From contig NZ_CP011533.1 in assembly GCF_001704275.1 (NCBI RefSeq), positions 9,300,001-9,364,000 on the forward strand: 64,000 bases of DNA. Direction: 5' to 3'. Source of the stretch: Streptomyces noursei ATCC 11455 (GTDB lineage: Bacteria > Actinomycetota > Actinomycetes > Streptomycetales > Streptomycetaceae). The position numbers and the translations under genes were made by a program. This document shows, in pieces, positions 10,901-23,400 of this stretch (the first letter of the stretch is position 1; the number at the start of each line of letters is the position of its first letter). The notes beneath the pieces were generated by a model. It ran no database searches and had not been told where the DNA came from. It was given only the letters and a program-made list of their open reading frames with translations.

Positions 10901-13900
10901 TTCACCAGCCGTCTGTCGATGGAGACCCACCCCTGGCTCAAGGACCACGTGGTGGGCGGCACGGCCGTCTTCCCGGCCGCCGGCTTCGTCGAACTCGCCG
11001 TCCGGGCCGGCGACGAGTGCGACTGCGACCGCGTCGCCGAACTCGCCCTCGACGTACCGCTGGTGCTCGCCGACGGCGCGGCCTTGGTGCTCCAGGTATG
11101 GCTGGGCGCTCCCGACGAGGCGGGCGACCGGCAGATCCGGTTCTTCTCACGGCCCCAGGCCACACCGGACGCACCGTGGACCCGGCACGCCACCGGCACC
11201 CTCACCAGCGGCGAGCACACCGCGGACTTCGACACGTCCGTCTGGCCGCCCCGCGACGCCTCCGAAGTCGACGTGGACGGCCACTACGACGGGACGGAGT
11301 ACGGCGCCGCCTTCCGCGGACTTCAGGCGGCCTGGGTCCGTGGCGACGACACGTTCGTCGAAGCCGAACTCCCGGAGGGCCTCGCCTCGGACGCCGCGTC
11401 CTTCGGCCTGCACCCCGCACTGTTCGAAGCGGCCCTGCACGCCACCGCCTTCAGCGGCGCGGGCGACGAGGAGCACCTTTCCTCCGCAGCCTCCTGGGAG
11501 GACGTGTCGCTGCACGCCGCCGGCGCCGCGGCGGTACGGGCCCGGATCACGAAGACCGGTACGGACTCCGTCAGCGTCACGGCGGTCGACGCCTCCGGGG
11601 ACCCCGTGCTGTCGGCGCGTCACGTCACGCTGCGCCCCATGGCGGAAGCCCCCAAGCGGGCCGTCCGCAGCCAGCGGGACCGGCTGCTGCGCCTGGAGTG
11701 GATTCCCGCACCGTGCACGGAGGACGCGCCCGCTCTCCGGAGCACCGTCCTGGCGCCGCTGGGGACCGCGTCGCTCGCCGACATCACGGGCACCCCGGAC
11801 CTGGTCATGGTTCCCGTTCCCCGCGCGCAGGACGGCTTCCCGGCGGCGGTGCACGAGCTGACGGTCCAGGCGCTGCTGCTGGTGCAGGAGTGGATCGCCG
11901 ACAAGCGCTTCAGCACCTCACAGCTGGTGTTCCTGACGCGTGGTGCGGTGGACGGCGGCGACCCGGCCGGGGCCGCCCTGTGGGGCTTGGTGCGCTCGAC
12001 GATCGCGGAACACCCCGGCCGCTTCGTCCTGGCCGACGTCGAGGAACTGGACGAGAACGGTGCCGGCGGCGACCTGACGGTGCTCACCGAGGCACTGCCC
12101 GGCCTGCTGCCCACCGGCGAGACCCAGTTCGTCGTGCGCGACAGGGCGGTGCTCATGGGGCGGCTGGCGTGGCTGCCCGACGATGCCGTGACACGGCCGT
12201 CGCAGTGGGACCCCGAGGGGACCGTACTGATCACCGGCGGCACCGGCGGCCTGGGCATCGAACTGGCCCGGTGGCTCGCCGCGAACGGCACCCGGCACCT
12301 GCTGCTGGTCAGCCGCAGCGGACCGAAGGCCGCGGGAGCGGACGAACTCATCGCGGAACTGCGGGGGTTGGGCGCGCTGCCGACCATCGCGGCCTGTGAC
12401 ACGGCGGACCCGGACGCGCTCGCCGCACTCCTGGCCGCCGTCCCGGCGGAGCACCCGCTGACCGCGGTCGTCCACCTCGCCGGTGTCCTCGACGACGGCG
12501 TGGTGACCGCGCTGACCCCGGAGCGCCTGACACCGGTCCTGCGCCCGAAGGTGGACGCCGCCTGGCATCTGCACGAGGCCACCAAGGACCTCGGCTTGGC
12601 CGGGTTCATCATGTTCTCCTCCGTCTCCGGCGTACTGGGCGCCCCGGGCGTGGCCAACTACGCTTCCGCGAACGCCTTCCTCGACGGCCTGGTCCGGCAC
12701 CGCGCCGCCCTGGGCCTGCCGGGCCAGTCACTGGTATGGGGCCACTGGGACGGCGGCGGCATGGCCGAATCGCTGAACCAGGCCACCGTGGCGCGCATGC
12801 GGCTCAACGGCATGGCGCCGGTCTCCATCGAGGAGGGCATGGCACTGTTCGACCGCGCCCGGGACTTCACCGAGCCCGTGGTGATGGCGGTGGGCCTGAT
12901 CCCCGGCGCCCGTGTGCCGCAGGGGGAGATCCCCCCGATGTTCCGCGGCCTGGTCCGCCACAGCAGGCGGACCGCCTCCAGTGCCACGAGCACGTCCGGC
13001 ACTCCGGCCACCTTCGCCCAGCAACTGCTGGCGCTGCCGGAAGGGGAGCGCGTCGGCCACCTCGTCGACCTCGTCCGCGGCGAGGCCGCCCTCATCCTCG
13101 GCTACGCGTCCCCGGCGGAGATCGAGCCCGGCCGGGACTTCTACGAACTCGGTCTCGACTCGCTGACCTCGATCGAGCTGCGCAACCGGCTCGCCACGGC
13201 CACCGGCCTGCAACTGCCGGCGACCCTGGCCTTCGACACCAAGACCTCCGCAGACCTCGGAGCACGGCTGCGCAGCGAATTCGCCGCACAGCCCGGACTC
13301 GCCGGCTCCGAGTCCGCGGGGAGCCTGCTGCTGGCCGGACCGGAGCCCGACTCGCTGGAGCGGATGTTCCTCGACGCCATGGACAACGGCAAGTTCCCGG
13401 AGGCCAGGCTCATGCTGCGGGCCCTGACCGGCCTGCGCCAGACCTTCGAGAACACGGCCGAACTGGAGGACCTGCCGCTGCCGACCACGCTCGCCGAAGG
13501 CCCCGCCGAACCGCGGATGATCTGCGTCAGCACGCCGACCGCCAACGGCGGTGTCCACGAGTACGCCAGGTTCGCCGCACCCTTCCGGGGCGAACGGCAC
13601 GTCAGCGCGGTGCCGCTGGTCGGCTTCGCCGCCGGGGAACGACTGCCGTCCACAGTGACGACCGCGGTCCGGACCATCGCGGAGAGCGCCCTGCGCGCGA
13701 GCGACGGCAACCCCTTCGTCCTGGTCGGGCACTCCTCCGGCGGTACGTACGCCTACGCCGCCGCCGGGCTGCTGGAGGCCACCTGGGGCATCAGGCCGGA
13801 AGCGGTGGTGCTGCTGGACTCGGTCAGCATCCGGCACGACGACAAGGAGGAGATCGACTACGACCGGTTGATGCACCGCAACTTCGTGGTCGACGAGGAG

Positions 13901-14194
13901 TCACCGGTGCGGATGACGAACTCCAGGCTGTCCGGCATGGGACGGTGGATGAACCTGCTCGGCCAACTCGAGGTGTCGCACACCACCGCGCCCGTCCTGG
14001 TCGTCCGCGCCACCGAGGAGTCCGTCGGCCTGGAGGCCGTCGCGGCGGCCGCGGCCGAGGAGACGCAGAGCAAGGCGTTCCCGACGGCCGAACTGCGCCG
14101 CGTGCCGGCCGACCACTTCTCCATGATGCGCGACGACGCCCCGGAGACCGCCCGGATCGTCAAGGAATGGCTGGCCTCGCTCGACGCGGAGTGA
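1976..14194 (+). CDS. Type I PKS, two terminal modules with thioesterase (KS-AT-DH-ER-KR-ACP / KS-AT-DH-KR-ACP-TE)
   Basis: A 4072-residue protein that finishes and releases the macrolactone. After an N-terminal docking coil come KS (Cys202), AT (GHSIGE Ser643, HAFH at 740, malonyl type), DH (His945, Asp1109), ER (about 1410-1705), KR (Tyr1862) and ACP (Ser2030). Module two has KS (Cys2262), AT (GHSFGE Ser2688, VAGH at 2786), DH (His2991 but Glu3151 where Asp is expected, and YGA instead of YGP at 3109), KR (LDD type, Tyr3562), ACP (Ser3729) and TE (GHSSGG Ser3920, Asp3948, His4047). The start has a GGAAGG ribosome site about 10 nt upstream. VAGH resembles the xAGH signature of ethylmalonyl-CoA acyltransferases, and the damaged DH suggests a retained 3-hydroxyl. 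The first KR has lost LDD (LDGDE) and reads GGY instead of GNY, so its activity is uncertain. The domain plan is certain; the product chemistry is inferred. Confidence 0.97.
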   Translation: MPNDKKLVDYLKWVTNDLHQTRQRLREAESAKQEPIAIVGMSCRLPGGVRSPEELWQLLDDGRDGISAFPTDRGWNLDILSGEGGGSSATAEGGFVDAASFDAGFFGISPREAVAMDPQQRLLLETSWEALERAGIDPVSLRGSRTGVFVGTSGVDYINAVLNSREDIEGHGSTGLAGSILSGRLSYSFGLEGPALTVDTACSSSLVSLHLAAHALRSGECTLALAGGVTVMSTPMSFAGFTRQGGLASNGRCKAFSDDADGTGWSEGVGIVVVERLSDARRNGHQILAVVRGSAVNQDGASNGLMAPNGPSQQRVIQQALTNAGLAPSDVDAVEAHGTGTTLGDPIEAQALLAAYGQDRDPERPLYLGSVKSNLGHTQAAAGAAGLIKMVLALRHGVLPKTLYADVPSSHVDWESGAVELLTESRAWPAADRPWRAGVSSFGISGTNAHVILEQAPRAEEPGEPAENDAQGALHTAAELAPTVVPWLVSGRSEEALAAQRAQIAALTGPSPIDLGFSLATTRAHLEHRAVLLSEGDETVEVARGFAQDTAGKTAVLFSGQGAQRVGMGRELYGRFPAFAEALDAVLAQFDGELRELRAVMFGDAEGLDETGFTQPALFAVEVALFRLVESWGIRPDFVAGHSIGEIAAAHVSGVLSLDDACVLVAARARLMQALPAGGAMVAVQAAADEVRPRLADGVSIAAVNGPESVVLAGEEAPVLRVAGELAAQGRKTQRLSVSHAFHSALMEPMLEDFRQVVEGLSFKAPEIPLVSNVTGELASQELVCSPGYWVRHVRETVRFADGVRALEAEGASVFLELGPDGVLTAMAQHGADEAAVFVSALRKDRPEESALVTALARLHVAGVGVDWAAWFAGTGARRVELPTYPFQHERYWPRPAALSGDVSGAGLLPAEHPLLGVTLTLADSGEVVFTGRLSLQTYPWLADHEMGGRVLFPATGFLELAMRAGDQVGCDRVEEFVLLAPLTLTEDGAAQVQVLVGAPDEAGARTISVHSRVDAPAEGPAEQPWVQHAHGTLTGGERIAEFGSAVWPPQDAVVVDLAGFYDGTGYGPAFQGLRAAWRRGDELFVEAALPAQVAEEAGSFGIHPALLDAVLQSRQMAGVGSERDLLLPFAWRGVSLHAGGAAVLRARVVRTGDDSVSIAAVDVEGAPVLSAEALVLRGQLADAAAPLTAQRRAEFDALLSLDWVAAPEVRPADVRCVSLGADALGVGASVASLADLTGDEDLVLVPVLGGTDVDGADDVPAVAHALTSRVLGLLQEWAEREESAAARLVFVTRGAVSAVEGESVRDVAAGAVWGLVRSAQSENPGRIVLLDLEDGRDGEDGQGGDVAGVLAALPGLLATEDAQFVVRDGVVRVARLAQLGGGAGLLPPAEVAWRLDSTAKGSLDKLVLAPCPEVLEPLGAGQVRIRVQAAGVNFRDVLDALGMYPGEAGPLGAEAAGVVTETGPGVRGLHPGDRVMGMVFGGFGPEAVADERLLTRVPEDWSAARAASVPLVFLTAYYALKDLADLRPGQSILVHAGAGGVGMAAIQLARHLGAEVFATASEGKWDTLRELGVADDHIASSRTTDFEERFRAVTGGRGVDVVLNALAGEFVDASLRLTAPGGHFLEMGQTDIRDPRSATGAHYRAFDLAEAGPERTREMLDALTELFGQGALRTLPVTTWDVRRAPEAFRFMSRAQHIGKIVLTMPRSWDPDGTVLITGGTGALGGELARHLVAERGVRHLLLASRGGPEAPGADVLRTELAGHGAEVTFLACDVADREAVAAAVGAVPAAHPLTAVIHTAGILDGDELASSTPERLSVVLRPKVDAAWHLHEATEHLDLAAFVLYSSVSGVVGSTGHGGYAAGNAFLDALARHRTAQGLPAQSLAWGAWARQDGITRASSATAPERIASLGVPPLSVERGLALFDAATATDEAHLVPLGTLATGARGRGAVPPVLRGLIKGGRRTAAISAGGTEAAARLTRRLTELTADERSAFTLDLVRTEAAAVLGHTSAKAIDVRRDFHDLGFDSLTAVELRNRLSTATGLRLPATLVFDYPNPTALAGHLIAELLDEHGAAHAPAAIRTVSADDPVVIVGMACRLPGGVRSPEDLWRLVVDGRDGISAYPTDRGWDLETLLGGAEGDQGRSSASRGGFLDGLADFDAPFFGISPREAMAMDPQQRLMLESSWEAVERAGIDPVSLRGTETGVFVGTSGADYGSILMNSSEDVEAHASTGLASSVLSGRISYTFGLEGPALTVDTACSSSLVSLHLAAHALRNGECSLALAGGVTLLSTPMSIAGFSRQGALASDGHCKAFSDDADGTSWAEGVGVVVLERLSDARRNGHEVLAVVRGSAMNQDGASNGLTAPNGPSQQQVIRQALTHAGLAPSDVDAVEAHGTGTSLGDPIEAQALLATYGQDRPEGRPLLLGSLKSNIGHTMAAAGVSGVIKMVMALRNGVLPRSLHIGTPSSHVDWTAGDVELLTEQKDWPDTGRPRRGAVSSFGMSGTNAHAILEQAPAGADRTERDTPAVEPQAVPWLVSGKVPEALADGIAQLRDWVGERPELAPLDVGFSLATGRPVFAHRAVLLAGDEVARGTAEDRTLAMMFPGQGGQRVGMGRELAARFPVFAEALDAVLAHFDDRVREVMLTDAERLDQTEFTQPAMFAIQVALFRLVESWGVRPDFVGGHSFGEIAAAHVSGVLSLADACTLVATRGRLMNTLEGQGAIMVAIQASETEATARLVDGVSIAAVNGPESVVIAGNGPATQRITEAFAAEGRKTRQVAVQVAGHCPLMDPILDDFRQVAEGLTYQEPRIPLVSTVTGERASDDLMRCADYWVRNVREPVRFADAVRTLAAEDVTAFLELGLDGTLTGMVPHNVDGTVVAVSALRKDRPEETALLTTLAQLHVAGVDADWARIFDGTGARRVDLPTYPFRSHRYWPKPRALGGDVTSAGLVSTEHPLLGAAVPLADGSGILFTSRLSMETHPWLKDHVVGGTAVFPAAGFVELAVRAGDECDCDRVAELALDVPLVLADGAALVLQVWLGAPDEAGDRQIRFFSRPQATPDAPWTRHATGTLTSGEHTADFDTSVWPPRDASEVDVDGHYDGTEYGAAFRGLQAAWVRGDDTFVEAELPEGLASDAASFGLHPALFEAALHATAFSGAGDEEHLSSAASWEDVSLHAAGAAAVRARITKTGTDSVSVTAVDASGDPVLSARHVTLRPMAEAPKRAVRSQRDRLLRLEWIPAPCTEDAPALRSTVLAPLGTASLADITGTPDLVMVPVPRAQDGFPAAVHELTVQALLLVQEWIADKRFSTSQLVFLTRGAVDGGDPAGAALWGLVRSTIAEHPGRFVLADVEELDENGAGGDLTVLTEALPGLLPTGETQFVVRDRAVLMGRLAWLPDDAVTRPSQWDPEGTVLITGGTGGLGIELARWLAANGTRHLLLVSRSGPKAAGADELIAELRGLGALPTIAACDTADPDALAALLAAVPAEHPLTAVVHLAGVLDDGVVTALTPERLTPVLRPKVDAAWHLHEATKDLGLAGFIMFSSVSGVLGAPGVANYASANAFLDGLVRHRAALGLPGQSLVWGHWDGGGMAESLNQATVARMRLNGMAPVSIEEGMALFDRARDFTEPVVMAVGLIPGARVPQGEIPPMFRGLVRHSRRTASSATSTSGTPATFAQQLLALPEGERVGHLVDLVRGEAALILGYASPAEIEPGRDFYELGLDSLTSIELRNRLATATGLQLPATLAFDTKTSADLGARLRSEFAAQPGLAGSESAGSLLLAGPEPDSLERMFLDAMDNGKFPEARLMLRALTGLRQTFENTAELEDLPLPTTLAEGPAEPRMICVSTPTANGGVHEYARFAAPFRGERHVSAVPLVGFAAGERLPSTVTTAVRTIAESALRASDGNPFVLVGHSSGGTYAYAAAGLLEATWGIRPEAVVLLDSVSIRHDDKEEIDYDRLMHRNFVVDEESPVRMTNSRLSGMGRWMNLLGQLEVSHTTAPVLVVRATEESVGLEAVAAAAAEETQSKAFPTAELRRVPADHFSMMRDDAPETARIVKEWLASLDAE
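6506..6862 (+). repeat. ER-domain DNA duplicated at 7-363 (copy 2)
   Basis: Second copy of the near-identical ER tract. The match stops at 364/6863. It resumes in a shorter block around 522-587 / 7020-7086, covering the end of the ER. Confidence 0.9.
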
Positions 14195-14217
14195 CCCGGC
14201 CGTAGTACGCGGTGCCC

Positions 14218-14245
14218 CGGCGGGCGGCCACCAGGCCGCCCGCCG
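14218..14245 (+). terminator. Hairpin terminator after the thioesterase PKS
   Basis: A perfect 12-bp GC stem with a 4-nt loop (acca), 23 nt past the stop of the TE-bearing PKS. It suggests that the following large PKS is mainly transcribed from its own promoter in 14246-14402. Confidence 0.75.
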
Positions 14246-14402
14246 CGGCGCGTTCCCGCACCCATCGCCCCGCCGCACATCCGCGCACTCAACTACGGAA
14301 ACCCGCAGTCCACCTTCTGGAAGATGGTGGGGATCCGGTCGGACGTGCGTGTCGACGCTCTGTTTTCCAAGTCCGGCATTCCACCGAACGATTGGCGTCC
14401 TG
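14246..14402 (+). promoter_or_regulatory. Leader/promoter interval of the four-module PKS
   Basis: About 157 nt lie between the upstream hairpin and the chosen start at 14403. No confident -10/-35 pair or strong ribosome site is visible; only location supports a promoter here. The DNA is slightly less GC-rich near 14360-14395 (gttttcc, cattcc). Confidence 0.3.
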
Positions 14403-17400
14403 ATGTCGAACGAGGAGAAGCTGCGCGAGTACCTCAAGCGCGCGATCGCAGACCTTCACGAGACTCGTCAGCAATTGGACGAGACCGAGGCGAAGCAGCG
14501 CGAGCCGATCGCGATCGTCTCGATGGCCTGCCGCTTCCCCGGAGGCGTCCGCGCGCCGGAAGAGCTCTGGGCGCTGCTGCGCGACGGGGTCGACGCGATC
14601 TCCTCCTTCCCCCGCAACCGCGGCTGGGACCTGGAAGCGCTCTTCCACCCCGACCCGGCCCACCAGGGCACCGCCTACGCGCGCGAGGGCGGATTCCTCC
14701 ACGAGGCGGGCGAGTTCGACCCCGCCTTCTTCGGGATCTCCCCGCGCGAGGCGCTCGCCATGGACCCCCAGCAGCGACTGCTGCTGGAAACCGCCTGGGA
14801 GGCCGTCGAACACGCCGGCATCGACCCGCAGTCCCTCGCGGGCAGCCAGACCGGCGTCTTCGTCGGCACCGGCCACGGCGGGTACGACGCCGAAGGGGGC
14901 CGACGCGCCGACGAGGTCGGCGGACACCTGCTGACCGGCAACCACATCAGTATCGCCTCCGGCCGGATCTCCTACGTCCTGGGCCTCGAAGGCCCTGCAC
15001 TGACCGTGGACACGGCCTGCTCATCGTCGCTGGTCGCCCTGCACCTGGCCATGCACGCGCTGCGACGCGGCGAGTGCGCCATGGCCCTGGTGGGCGGCGC
15101 GACCGTGATGTCCACACCGCAGATGTTCGTGGAGTTCTCCCGCCAGCGCGGCCTGGCCCCCGACGGCCGCTGCAAGCCGTTCGCGGCCGCCGCCGACGGC
15201 ACGGGCTGGAGCGAGGGTGTCGGGCTGCTGGTGGTGGAGCGGCTCAGCGACGCCGTGCGCAACGGTCATCCCGTGCTCGCCGTGCTGAAGGGCTCGGCCG
15301 TCAACCAGGACGGCGCCTCCAACGGCCTGACCGCCCCCAACGGCCCCTCCCAACAACGCGTCATACGCCAGGCACTGGCCGGCGCGGGCCTGGCCGCCTC
15401 GGACATCGACGCGGTGGAGGCGCACGGCACCGGCACCACCCTCGGCGACCCCGTCGAGGCGCACGCCCTGCTGGCCACCTACGGGCAGCAGCGCCCCGCG
15501 GACCGGCCCGTGTTGATCGGCTCCATGAAGTCCAACATCGGGCACACCCAGGCCGCCGCCGGTATCGCCGGCGTGATGAAGATGGTCCTGGCGATGCGGC
15601 ACGGGCAACTGCCCAGGACCCTCCACCTGGACGCGCCCACCGGACACGTCGACTGGAGCGAGGGCACCGCCAGGCTCCTCGCCGAGCCCGAGCCGTGGCC
15701 GAGCACCGATCGGCCCCGCCGCGCCGCCGTCTCCTCGTTCGGCATCAGCGGCACCAACGCCCATGTGATCCTGGAACAGGCACCCGCCCACGCGGCCGAA
15801 CCCGCTGCCGAGCAGGCCGCCCGATCCGGCGCGCTGCCCTGGATCCTGTCCGCCCGCACCGAAGCGGCCCTGCGCGCCCAGGCCGAACGCCTCAGCCGCC
15901 ACGTGCGCGACCGCGCCGGCCTCGAACCAACCGCCGTGGCCCACGCCCTCGTGGACACCCGGGCCCTCATGGAGCACAGGGCGGTCGTCGTCGCCGACGA
16001 CCGCGACGCGCTCGTCGAGGGTCTGGACGCGCTGGCGGCCGGCCGCGGTGCGACCGGCCTGGTCAGCGGCGTCGCCGCCAAGACCACCACTGCGTTCCTC
16101 TTCGCCGGACAGGGCTCCCAGCGCCTGGGCATGGGCCGCGAACTGCACGCCGCGCACCCCGAGTTCGCGTCGGCCTTCGACGCGGTGTGCGCCGAGCTCG
16201 ACCCGCACCTGGATCGGCCGCTGCGCGACGTGGTCTTCGCCGACGAAGGCAGCGCCGACGCGGCCCTCCTCGACCGGACCGCCTACACCCAGGCCGCCCT
16301 CTTCGCACTGGAAACCGCCCTGTTCCGGCTCGTCGAATCCTGGGGCGTGGCGCCCCGGTTCGTCGCCGGCCACTCCATCGGCGAGCTCGCCGCCGCCCAC
16401 GTCAGCGGCGTGCTGACCCTCGAAGACGCCGCGCGGCTGGTCGCCGCGCGGGGCACCCTGATGCAGGCACTGCCCGAAGGTGGTGCCATGGTGGCGATCC
16501 AGGCCACCGAGGAGGAGATCCGGGACAGCCTCGCGGGCCACGAGGCGCACGTCTCCCTCGCCGCCGCCAACGGGCCCGACTCCACCGTCATCTCGGGCGA
16601 CGAACAGGCCGTGACCGAGATCGCGGCCCACTGGGCGGACCACGGCCGCCGCACCAAACGCCTGCGGGTCAGCCACGCCTTCCACTCCCCGCACATGGAC
16701 GCCATGCTGGAGGACTTCCGGTCCGTCGCCCGCGACCTGACCTTCCACGCCCCCCGCATCCCCGTGGTGTCCACGGTCACCGGCGAGCTCGCCACCGAGG
16801 ACGAACTGCGCTCGCCCGACTACTGGGTCCGGCAGGTCCGCGAAGCGGTCCGCTTCTGCGCCGCCGTGCGCACCCTCGAAGCCGAGGGCGTCACCACCTT
16901 CGTGGAGATCGGCCCGGACGGCGTCCTCACCCCCATGGTCCAGGACTGCCTGACCACCCTCGACGGGCCGGTCCCCCCTGTCCTCGTCCCCCTCCTGCGC
17001 GCCGGCCGCCCGGAGGACTTCACCCTCACCACGGGCATCGCCACCGCCTTCGCACACGGCGCGCACGTCGACTGGGCCGGCTGCCTGGGCACCCGCAACG
17101 CACCCCACGTCGCACTGCCCACCTACGCCTTCCAGCGGCAGTGGTACTGGCTGGACCCGGCCGACCCCGAGCCGGCGGAAGCAGCCACCGCCGTGGCGGG
17201 CGAGGCCGGATTCTGGGCCGCCGTCGAACGCGAGGACCTCCAGGAGCTGTCGGCCGTCCTCGCCATCGACGGCAGCGACGCGGACTCCCTCGGCAACCTC
17301 CTGCCCACCCTGTCCTCCTGGCACCGACGGCGCCGCATCCAGGCCACCGCGGACCGCCTCGGCTACCACACCCACTGGGCCCCGCGCACCGTCACCGACA

Positions 17401-20400
17401 ACCCTGCCGCCGCGGGACACTGGCTCGTCGTCCTGCCCCACGGCCGCGCCGACGACCCGTGGACCGTCCGCCTGCTGGACGCCCTGCGCGACCAGGGCCT
17501 GCACACCGACGTCAGGGAACTCCCCGACACCGACGAACCCGGTGACGCCCTCGCCCGGACCGACACCCCCTTCGACGGCGTGCTCTCCCTGCTGGCCCTC
17601 GACGAACGGGCCCACCCGCACCTGCCCGCCCTACCCCGGGGCGTGGCCGCCACGGCCGGCCTGCTGCGCGCCCTGGAGACCGCGGGCATCCAGGCACCGT
17701 TGTGGTGCCTGACCCGCGGCGCCGTCGCAGTCGACCGGCACGAGGCCCTCACCAGCCCCGTACAGGCCCAGACCTGGGGCCTGGGCCGGGTGGCCGCGCT
17801 GGAGTCCCCGCAGACCTGGGGCGGGCTCGTCGACCTCCCCGAAAACCCGGACGGGCGGGCCGTCGCCGCGCTGCTGCGCACCCTCGCGGGGGAGGAGGAC
17901 CAGGTCGCGATCCGCCCGACCGGGGTCTTCACCCGCCGCCTGGAACGGGTCGCCCCCGGGGACACCGACGCCCCGTGGCACGCCCACGGCACCGTTCTGG
18001 TCACCGGCGGCACCGGTGCCCTCGGCACCCACCTCGCCCACTGGCTGGCCGGCGCCGGCGCCCAACACCTGGTGCTCACCAGCCGCCGCGGCCCACAGGC
18101 TCCCGGCGCACCGGAACTCGCGGCCGCACTCACCGACCGCGGCGTCGAGGTCACCCTCGCCGCCTGCGACGCCGCCGACCGCGACGCCCTGGCGGCCGTC
18201 CTCGCCGACATCCCGGCCCACCTGCCGCTCACCGGCGTCGTCCACGCCGCGGGCGTGCTGGACGACGGCGTGCTCGACGCGCTCACCCCCGAGCGCTTCG
18301 AGACCGTGCTGCGCCCCAAGGCGCAGGCGGCGCGGAACCTGCACGAACTCACCCAGGACCTGGACTTGGACCACTTCGTGCTGTTCTCCTCGATCGTCGG
18401 TGTCCTGGGCAACCCCGGCCAGGCCAACTACGCCGCCGCCAACGCCTACTTGGACGCCCTCGCCGAACAACGCCACCGGCAGGGCCTCCCGGCCACCTCC
18501 GTCTCCTGGGGCCCCTGGGCGGGCGACGGCATGGCCACCGACAGCGACGCCGCCGACCGGATGAGCCGCGACGGACTGCTGCCCCTGCCCGCGGCCCCCG
18601 CGCTCGCCGCCCTGCGCCAGGCCCTCGCCCAGGGCATGACACACGTGACCGTGGCGGACATCGACTGGAGCGCCTACGCCCCCGCCCTGACCGCCGTCCG
18701 CCCCAGCCCCCTCATCGCAGACCTGCCCGAGGCGCGCCGCGCCATCCGCCCCGCGGACGGCCCGCGCCGGGGAGCCTCCCCGCTGCGCGAGCGGATCGGC
18801 GCACTGCCGCCCGCCGAACAGGAACAGGCGTTCCTGGCGATGGTCAGGGAGGAGGCCGCCAAGGTCCTCGGCCACCCCTCACCGGACACCGTCGACGTCC
18901 AACGCGCCTTCCGCGAGCAGGGATTCGACTCCCTGATGGCAGTCGACCTGCGCAACCGGCTCTCCGCCGCGACGGGCCTGCGGCTGCCCACCACCCTGCT
19001 GTTCGACCATCCCTCTTCCGTCGCGGTCGCCGCATACCTGCGCGCCGAGGTCCTCGGTGCCGCAGGTCCCGCCACGGTCGTGCAGGCGTCGGCCGCCGCC
19101 CTCGACGAGCCGGTGGCGATCGTCGGCATGGCCTGCCGCTTCCCCGGCGGCGTGGACTCACCCGCGGCCCTGTGGCGGCTCCTGGCCGAGGGCGGCGACG
19201 CGATCACCCCCATGCCCACCGACCGGGGCTGGGACCTGGACCGCCTCTACCACTCCGACCCCGACCACCAGGGCACCACCTACGCCCGCGGCGGCGGCTT
19301 CCTGGACGGTGTGGCCGGCTTCGACGCCGACTTCTTCGGCATCTCGCCGCGCGAGGCCCTCGCGATGGACCCGCAGCAGCGGCTGCTGCTGGAAACCACC
19401 TGGGAGGTGCTCGAACAGGCGGGCATCGACCCGGAGTCCCTCCGTGGCAGCAGCACCGGGGTCTTCGCGGGCACCAACACCCAGGACTACGGCGCCGTGT
19501 TGGACACCGCACAGGACGAAGCGGGCGGGCACCGGCTCACCGGCAACGCCCTGAGCGTCGTCTCCGGCCGCGTCTCCTACACCTTCGGTTTCGAAGGGCC
19601 GGCCGTGACGGTGGACACCGCGTGCTCCTCCTCGCTGGTGGCCCTGCACATGGCGGCGCAGGCGCTGCGCCAGGGCGAGTGCTCCCTGGCGGTCGCCGGC
19701 GGCGTGACGGTGATGTCCACACCGTCCTCCTTCGTGGAGTTCGCCCGGCAGCGCGGCCTGGCCCCCGACGGTCGCTGCAAGCCGTTCGCGTCGGCCGCCG
19801 ACGGCACCGGCTGGAGCGAGGGCGTCGGTCTGCTGCTGGTGGAGCGGCTGTCCGACGCCCGCCGCAACGGCCACCAGGTCCTCGCCGTCGTCCGCGGCTC
19901 GGCCGTCAACCAGGACGGCGCCTCCAACGGCCTGAGCGCACCCAGCGGCCCCTCCCAGCAGCGGGTGATCCGACAGGCCCTGGCCAACGCCCAGCTGGCC
20001 GCCTCCGAAGTCGACGCAGTGGAGGCGCACGGCACCGGCACGACGCTCGGCGACCCGATCGAGGCCCAGGCACTGCTGGCCACCTACGGCCAGGAGCACC
20101 CGCCGGAGCAGCCGTTGCTGCTGGGCGCGGTGAAGTCCAACCTCGGACACACCCAGGCCGCCGCCGGTGTGGCGGGCGTGATGAAGATGGTGCTGGCGAT
20201 GCGGCACGGAATGTTGCCGCGCACCCTGCACGTCGACGAACCCACCGGGCACGTCGACTGGACCGCCGGCGCGGTCGAACTGCTCACCGAGAACACCGAC
20301 TGGCCCGACACCGGCCACCCGCGCCGCGCCGCCGTCTCCGCGTTCGGCATCAGCGGTACCAACGCCCACGTGGTCCTGGAACTGCCCGCGGCCACCGAAC

Positions 20401-23400
20401 CCGAAGCGCCCGCCACCCCGGTCGGGACGGTACCGCTGCTGCTCTCCGCCAAGAGCGGGAGCGCCTTGCGCGCCCAGGCGGCCCGACTCCACTCCCACCT
20501 CGACCGCGAGCCCGCGCTGCGGCTCGCCGACGTCGCGCACGCGCTGATCACTCGCCGCACGGCCTTCGCCCACCGCGCGACCGTCCGCGCCGACGACCAC
20601 GCCACCGCGCTGCGGGCCCTGACCGCACTCGCCGCCGGCGAGGCCGACCCCGCCCTGGACACCGGCACGGCCCACACCGGCCGGGACGCCGTCCTCTTCT
20701 CGGGTCAGGGGTCCCAACGCCTGGGCATGGGACGCGAGTTGTACGCCGGACATCCGGTCTTCGCGGCGGCGTTCGACGCGGTCTGCGCCGCCCTGGACGA
20801 GCACCTGGACCGCCCCCTGCGGGACGTGGTGTGGGGCGAGGACGCGGATGAGTTGAACCGGACGGTCTACGCCCAGGCCGGGCTGTTCGCCCTCGAGGTG
20901 GCCCTGTTCCGGCTCGTGGAGTCCTGGGGCGTCAGCCCGCAGTACGTGGCCGGACACTCCGTCGGCGAGATCGCCGCCGCGCACGTCGCCGGGGTGTTCT
21001 CCCTGGCCGATGCCTGCGCGCTGGTGGCGGCGCGCGGAAGGCTGATGCAGGCGCTGCCCGCCGGCGGCGCGATGGTGGCGCTGCAGGCCACCGAGGAGGA
21101 GGTGCTGCCGCACCTGACCGACGACGTCGCGCTCGCCGCCGTGAACGGCCCCCGGGCCACCGTGGTCTCCGGCACCGAGGCCGCGGTGCTCGCGCTCGCC
21201 GCGCACTTCGAGGCCGAGGGCCGCAAGACCACCCGGCTGCGGGTCTCGCACGCCTTCCACTCGCCGCTGATGGAACCGATGCTGGACGACTTCCGCGCGG
21301 TCGCCGAGGGCCTGTCCTACGGCGAGCCGGAACGGTCCGTCGTCTCGAACGTGACCGGCGAACTCGCCACCGAGGACCGACTGCGCACCCCCGAGTACTG
21401 GGTGACCCACGTGCGCGCCGCGGTGCGCTTCGCCGACGGCATCCGCACCCTGCACGCGCAGGGCGTGACGCGCTTCCTGGAGCTGGGCCCCGACGGCACC
21501 CTCACGGCCATGGCCCGCGAGTCGCTGCCGGACGACGGCGCCACCGACCGCAGCGCCCCCGACGAGGGCGTTCTCGCCCCCGCCCTGCGCCGGGACCGCC
21601 CCGAAGAGGCGACCCTGCTCGCTGCCCTGACGCAGCTGCACGTGAGCGGGGCCGAGATCGACTGGACATCGTTCCCCGCCGCCCGGGACGCGCGCCCCGT
21701 CGACCTGCCGACGTACGCCTTCCAGCACCAGCGGTTCTGGCCGACCCCCGACCACACCCGCACCGGGGACATCGGCGCCGTCGGCCTCGAAGCGGCCGGG
21801 CACCCCCTGCTGAGCGCCGCCGTGGAACTGCCCGACGGCGACGGTGTGCTGTTCACCACGCGCCTGTCGCTCGCCACCCACCCGTGGCTGGCCGGGCACG
21901 CCATCATGGGCTCGGTCCTGCTGCCGGGCACGGCATTCGTCGAACTCGCGGTCCGCGCCGCCGACGAGGCCGGCTGCGAACGCGTCGAGGAACTGACGCT
22001 GGCCGCCCCGCTGATCCTTCCCGAGCACGGCGGCGTACACCTCCAACTGCATGTGGGTCCCGCCGACGAAGCGGGCCGCCGCACGTTCAGCGCGCGTTCC
22101 AGGGCCGAGGGCGACGGCGACCACCCGTGGGTGCAGCACGCCACCGGTGTACTCGCCGTCGACCCGCAGCCGGCCGCCACCGACGTCGACCTCGCCGCGA
22201 TGCCCTGGCCGCCCGCCGACGCCGAGCCCGTCGAGCTGACCGACTTCTATCCCCGCCTGGCCGACCGCGGATTCGACTACGGCCCGCACTTCCAGGGCCT
22301 GCGCGCCGCATGGCGCCGTGGCGACGAGGTCTTCGCCGATGTCGCCCTGCCCGTCGCGGCCGAGGGCGAAGCACCGGCCTACGGCCTGCACCCGGCACTG
22401 CTGGACGCGGCCCTGCACATCGTGACCTTCAACGGCATCGAGCAGGACGTCGTCCCGTTCGCCTGGGAAAACGTCTCGCTGCACGCCTCCGGCGCCGCGG
22501 CGGTACGGGTCCGGGTCACCCGGCACGGCAACGACACGGTGTCCGTGGACGTCGCCGACACCACGGGCGAGCCCGTCGCCACCATCGGTGCCCTCGTCCT
22601 GCGGACGGTCTCCGCCGACCAGTGGCACAGCGGCACGGCTCCGATCGGCCGCGACGCGCTGTTCCGCCTCCGGTGGGACCCCGTGCGCCTGCCCCCGGTC
22701 GACGCCGTGGAGACCGTCGCGGCGGTCGGTCTCGCCACCGACCCGGCCGCCGGATGGTCGACCGAGCTGATCGAGCACTACGCCGACCTGGACGCCCTTG
22801 CCGCAGCCGGCCGAGCTCCCGGTGCGGTGCTCACGCCGGTGACGACCGACCTCGACGGACCCGGCACGGTCGAGGCGGTCCACGCCGCGACCGCGCGGAC
22901 GCTGGCGGCGATGCAGTCGTGGTTGGCGGACGACCGGTTCGCGTCCTCGCGTCTGGTGTTCGTCACGCGGGGCGCGGTGTCCGGTGCGGATCTCGCGGGC
23001 GCCGCGGTGTGGGGTCTGGTGCGGTCGGCGCAGTCGGAGAACCCGGGCCGCTTCGGTCTGGTGGATCTGGACACCGACGCCGAAACGGACCTGCTCCCCA
23101 TGGCGTTGGCCTCGGACGAGCCGCAGTTGTCGCTGCGGGGCGGCGAGGTGCTGGTCCCGCGACTGGCCCGTGCCCAGGCGCAGCGGAAGCATGTCTGGGA
23201 CACCGCCGGCACGGTGCTGATCACCGGTGGTACGGGTGGTCTGGGACGTACGGTGGCGCGGCACCTGGTGGTCGAGCACGGGGTGCGGAGCCTGTTGTTG
23301 GTGAGCCGTCGTGGCCGGGCCGCGGAAGGGGCCGGGGAACTGGTCGCCGAACTGGCGGAGCACGGTGCACAGGTCGTCGTGGAGGCATGTGACGTCACCG

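Noticed and set aside
14349..14402. Earlier in-frame start for the four-module PKS
   Set aside because: The extra 18 residues do not resemble a docking coil, and homologous PKSs begin at the MSNEEKL-like position.
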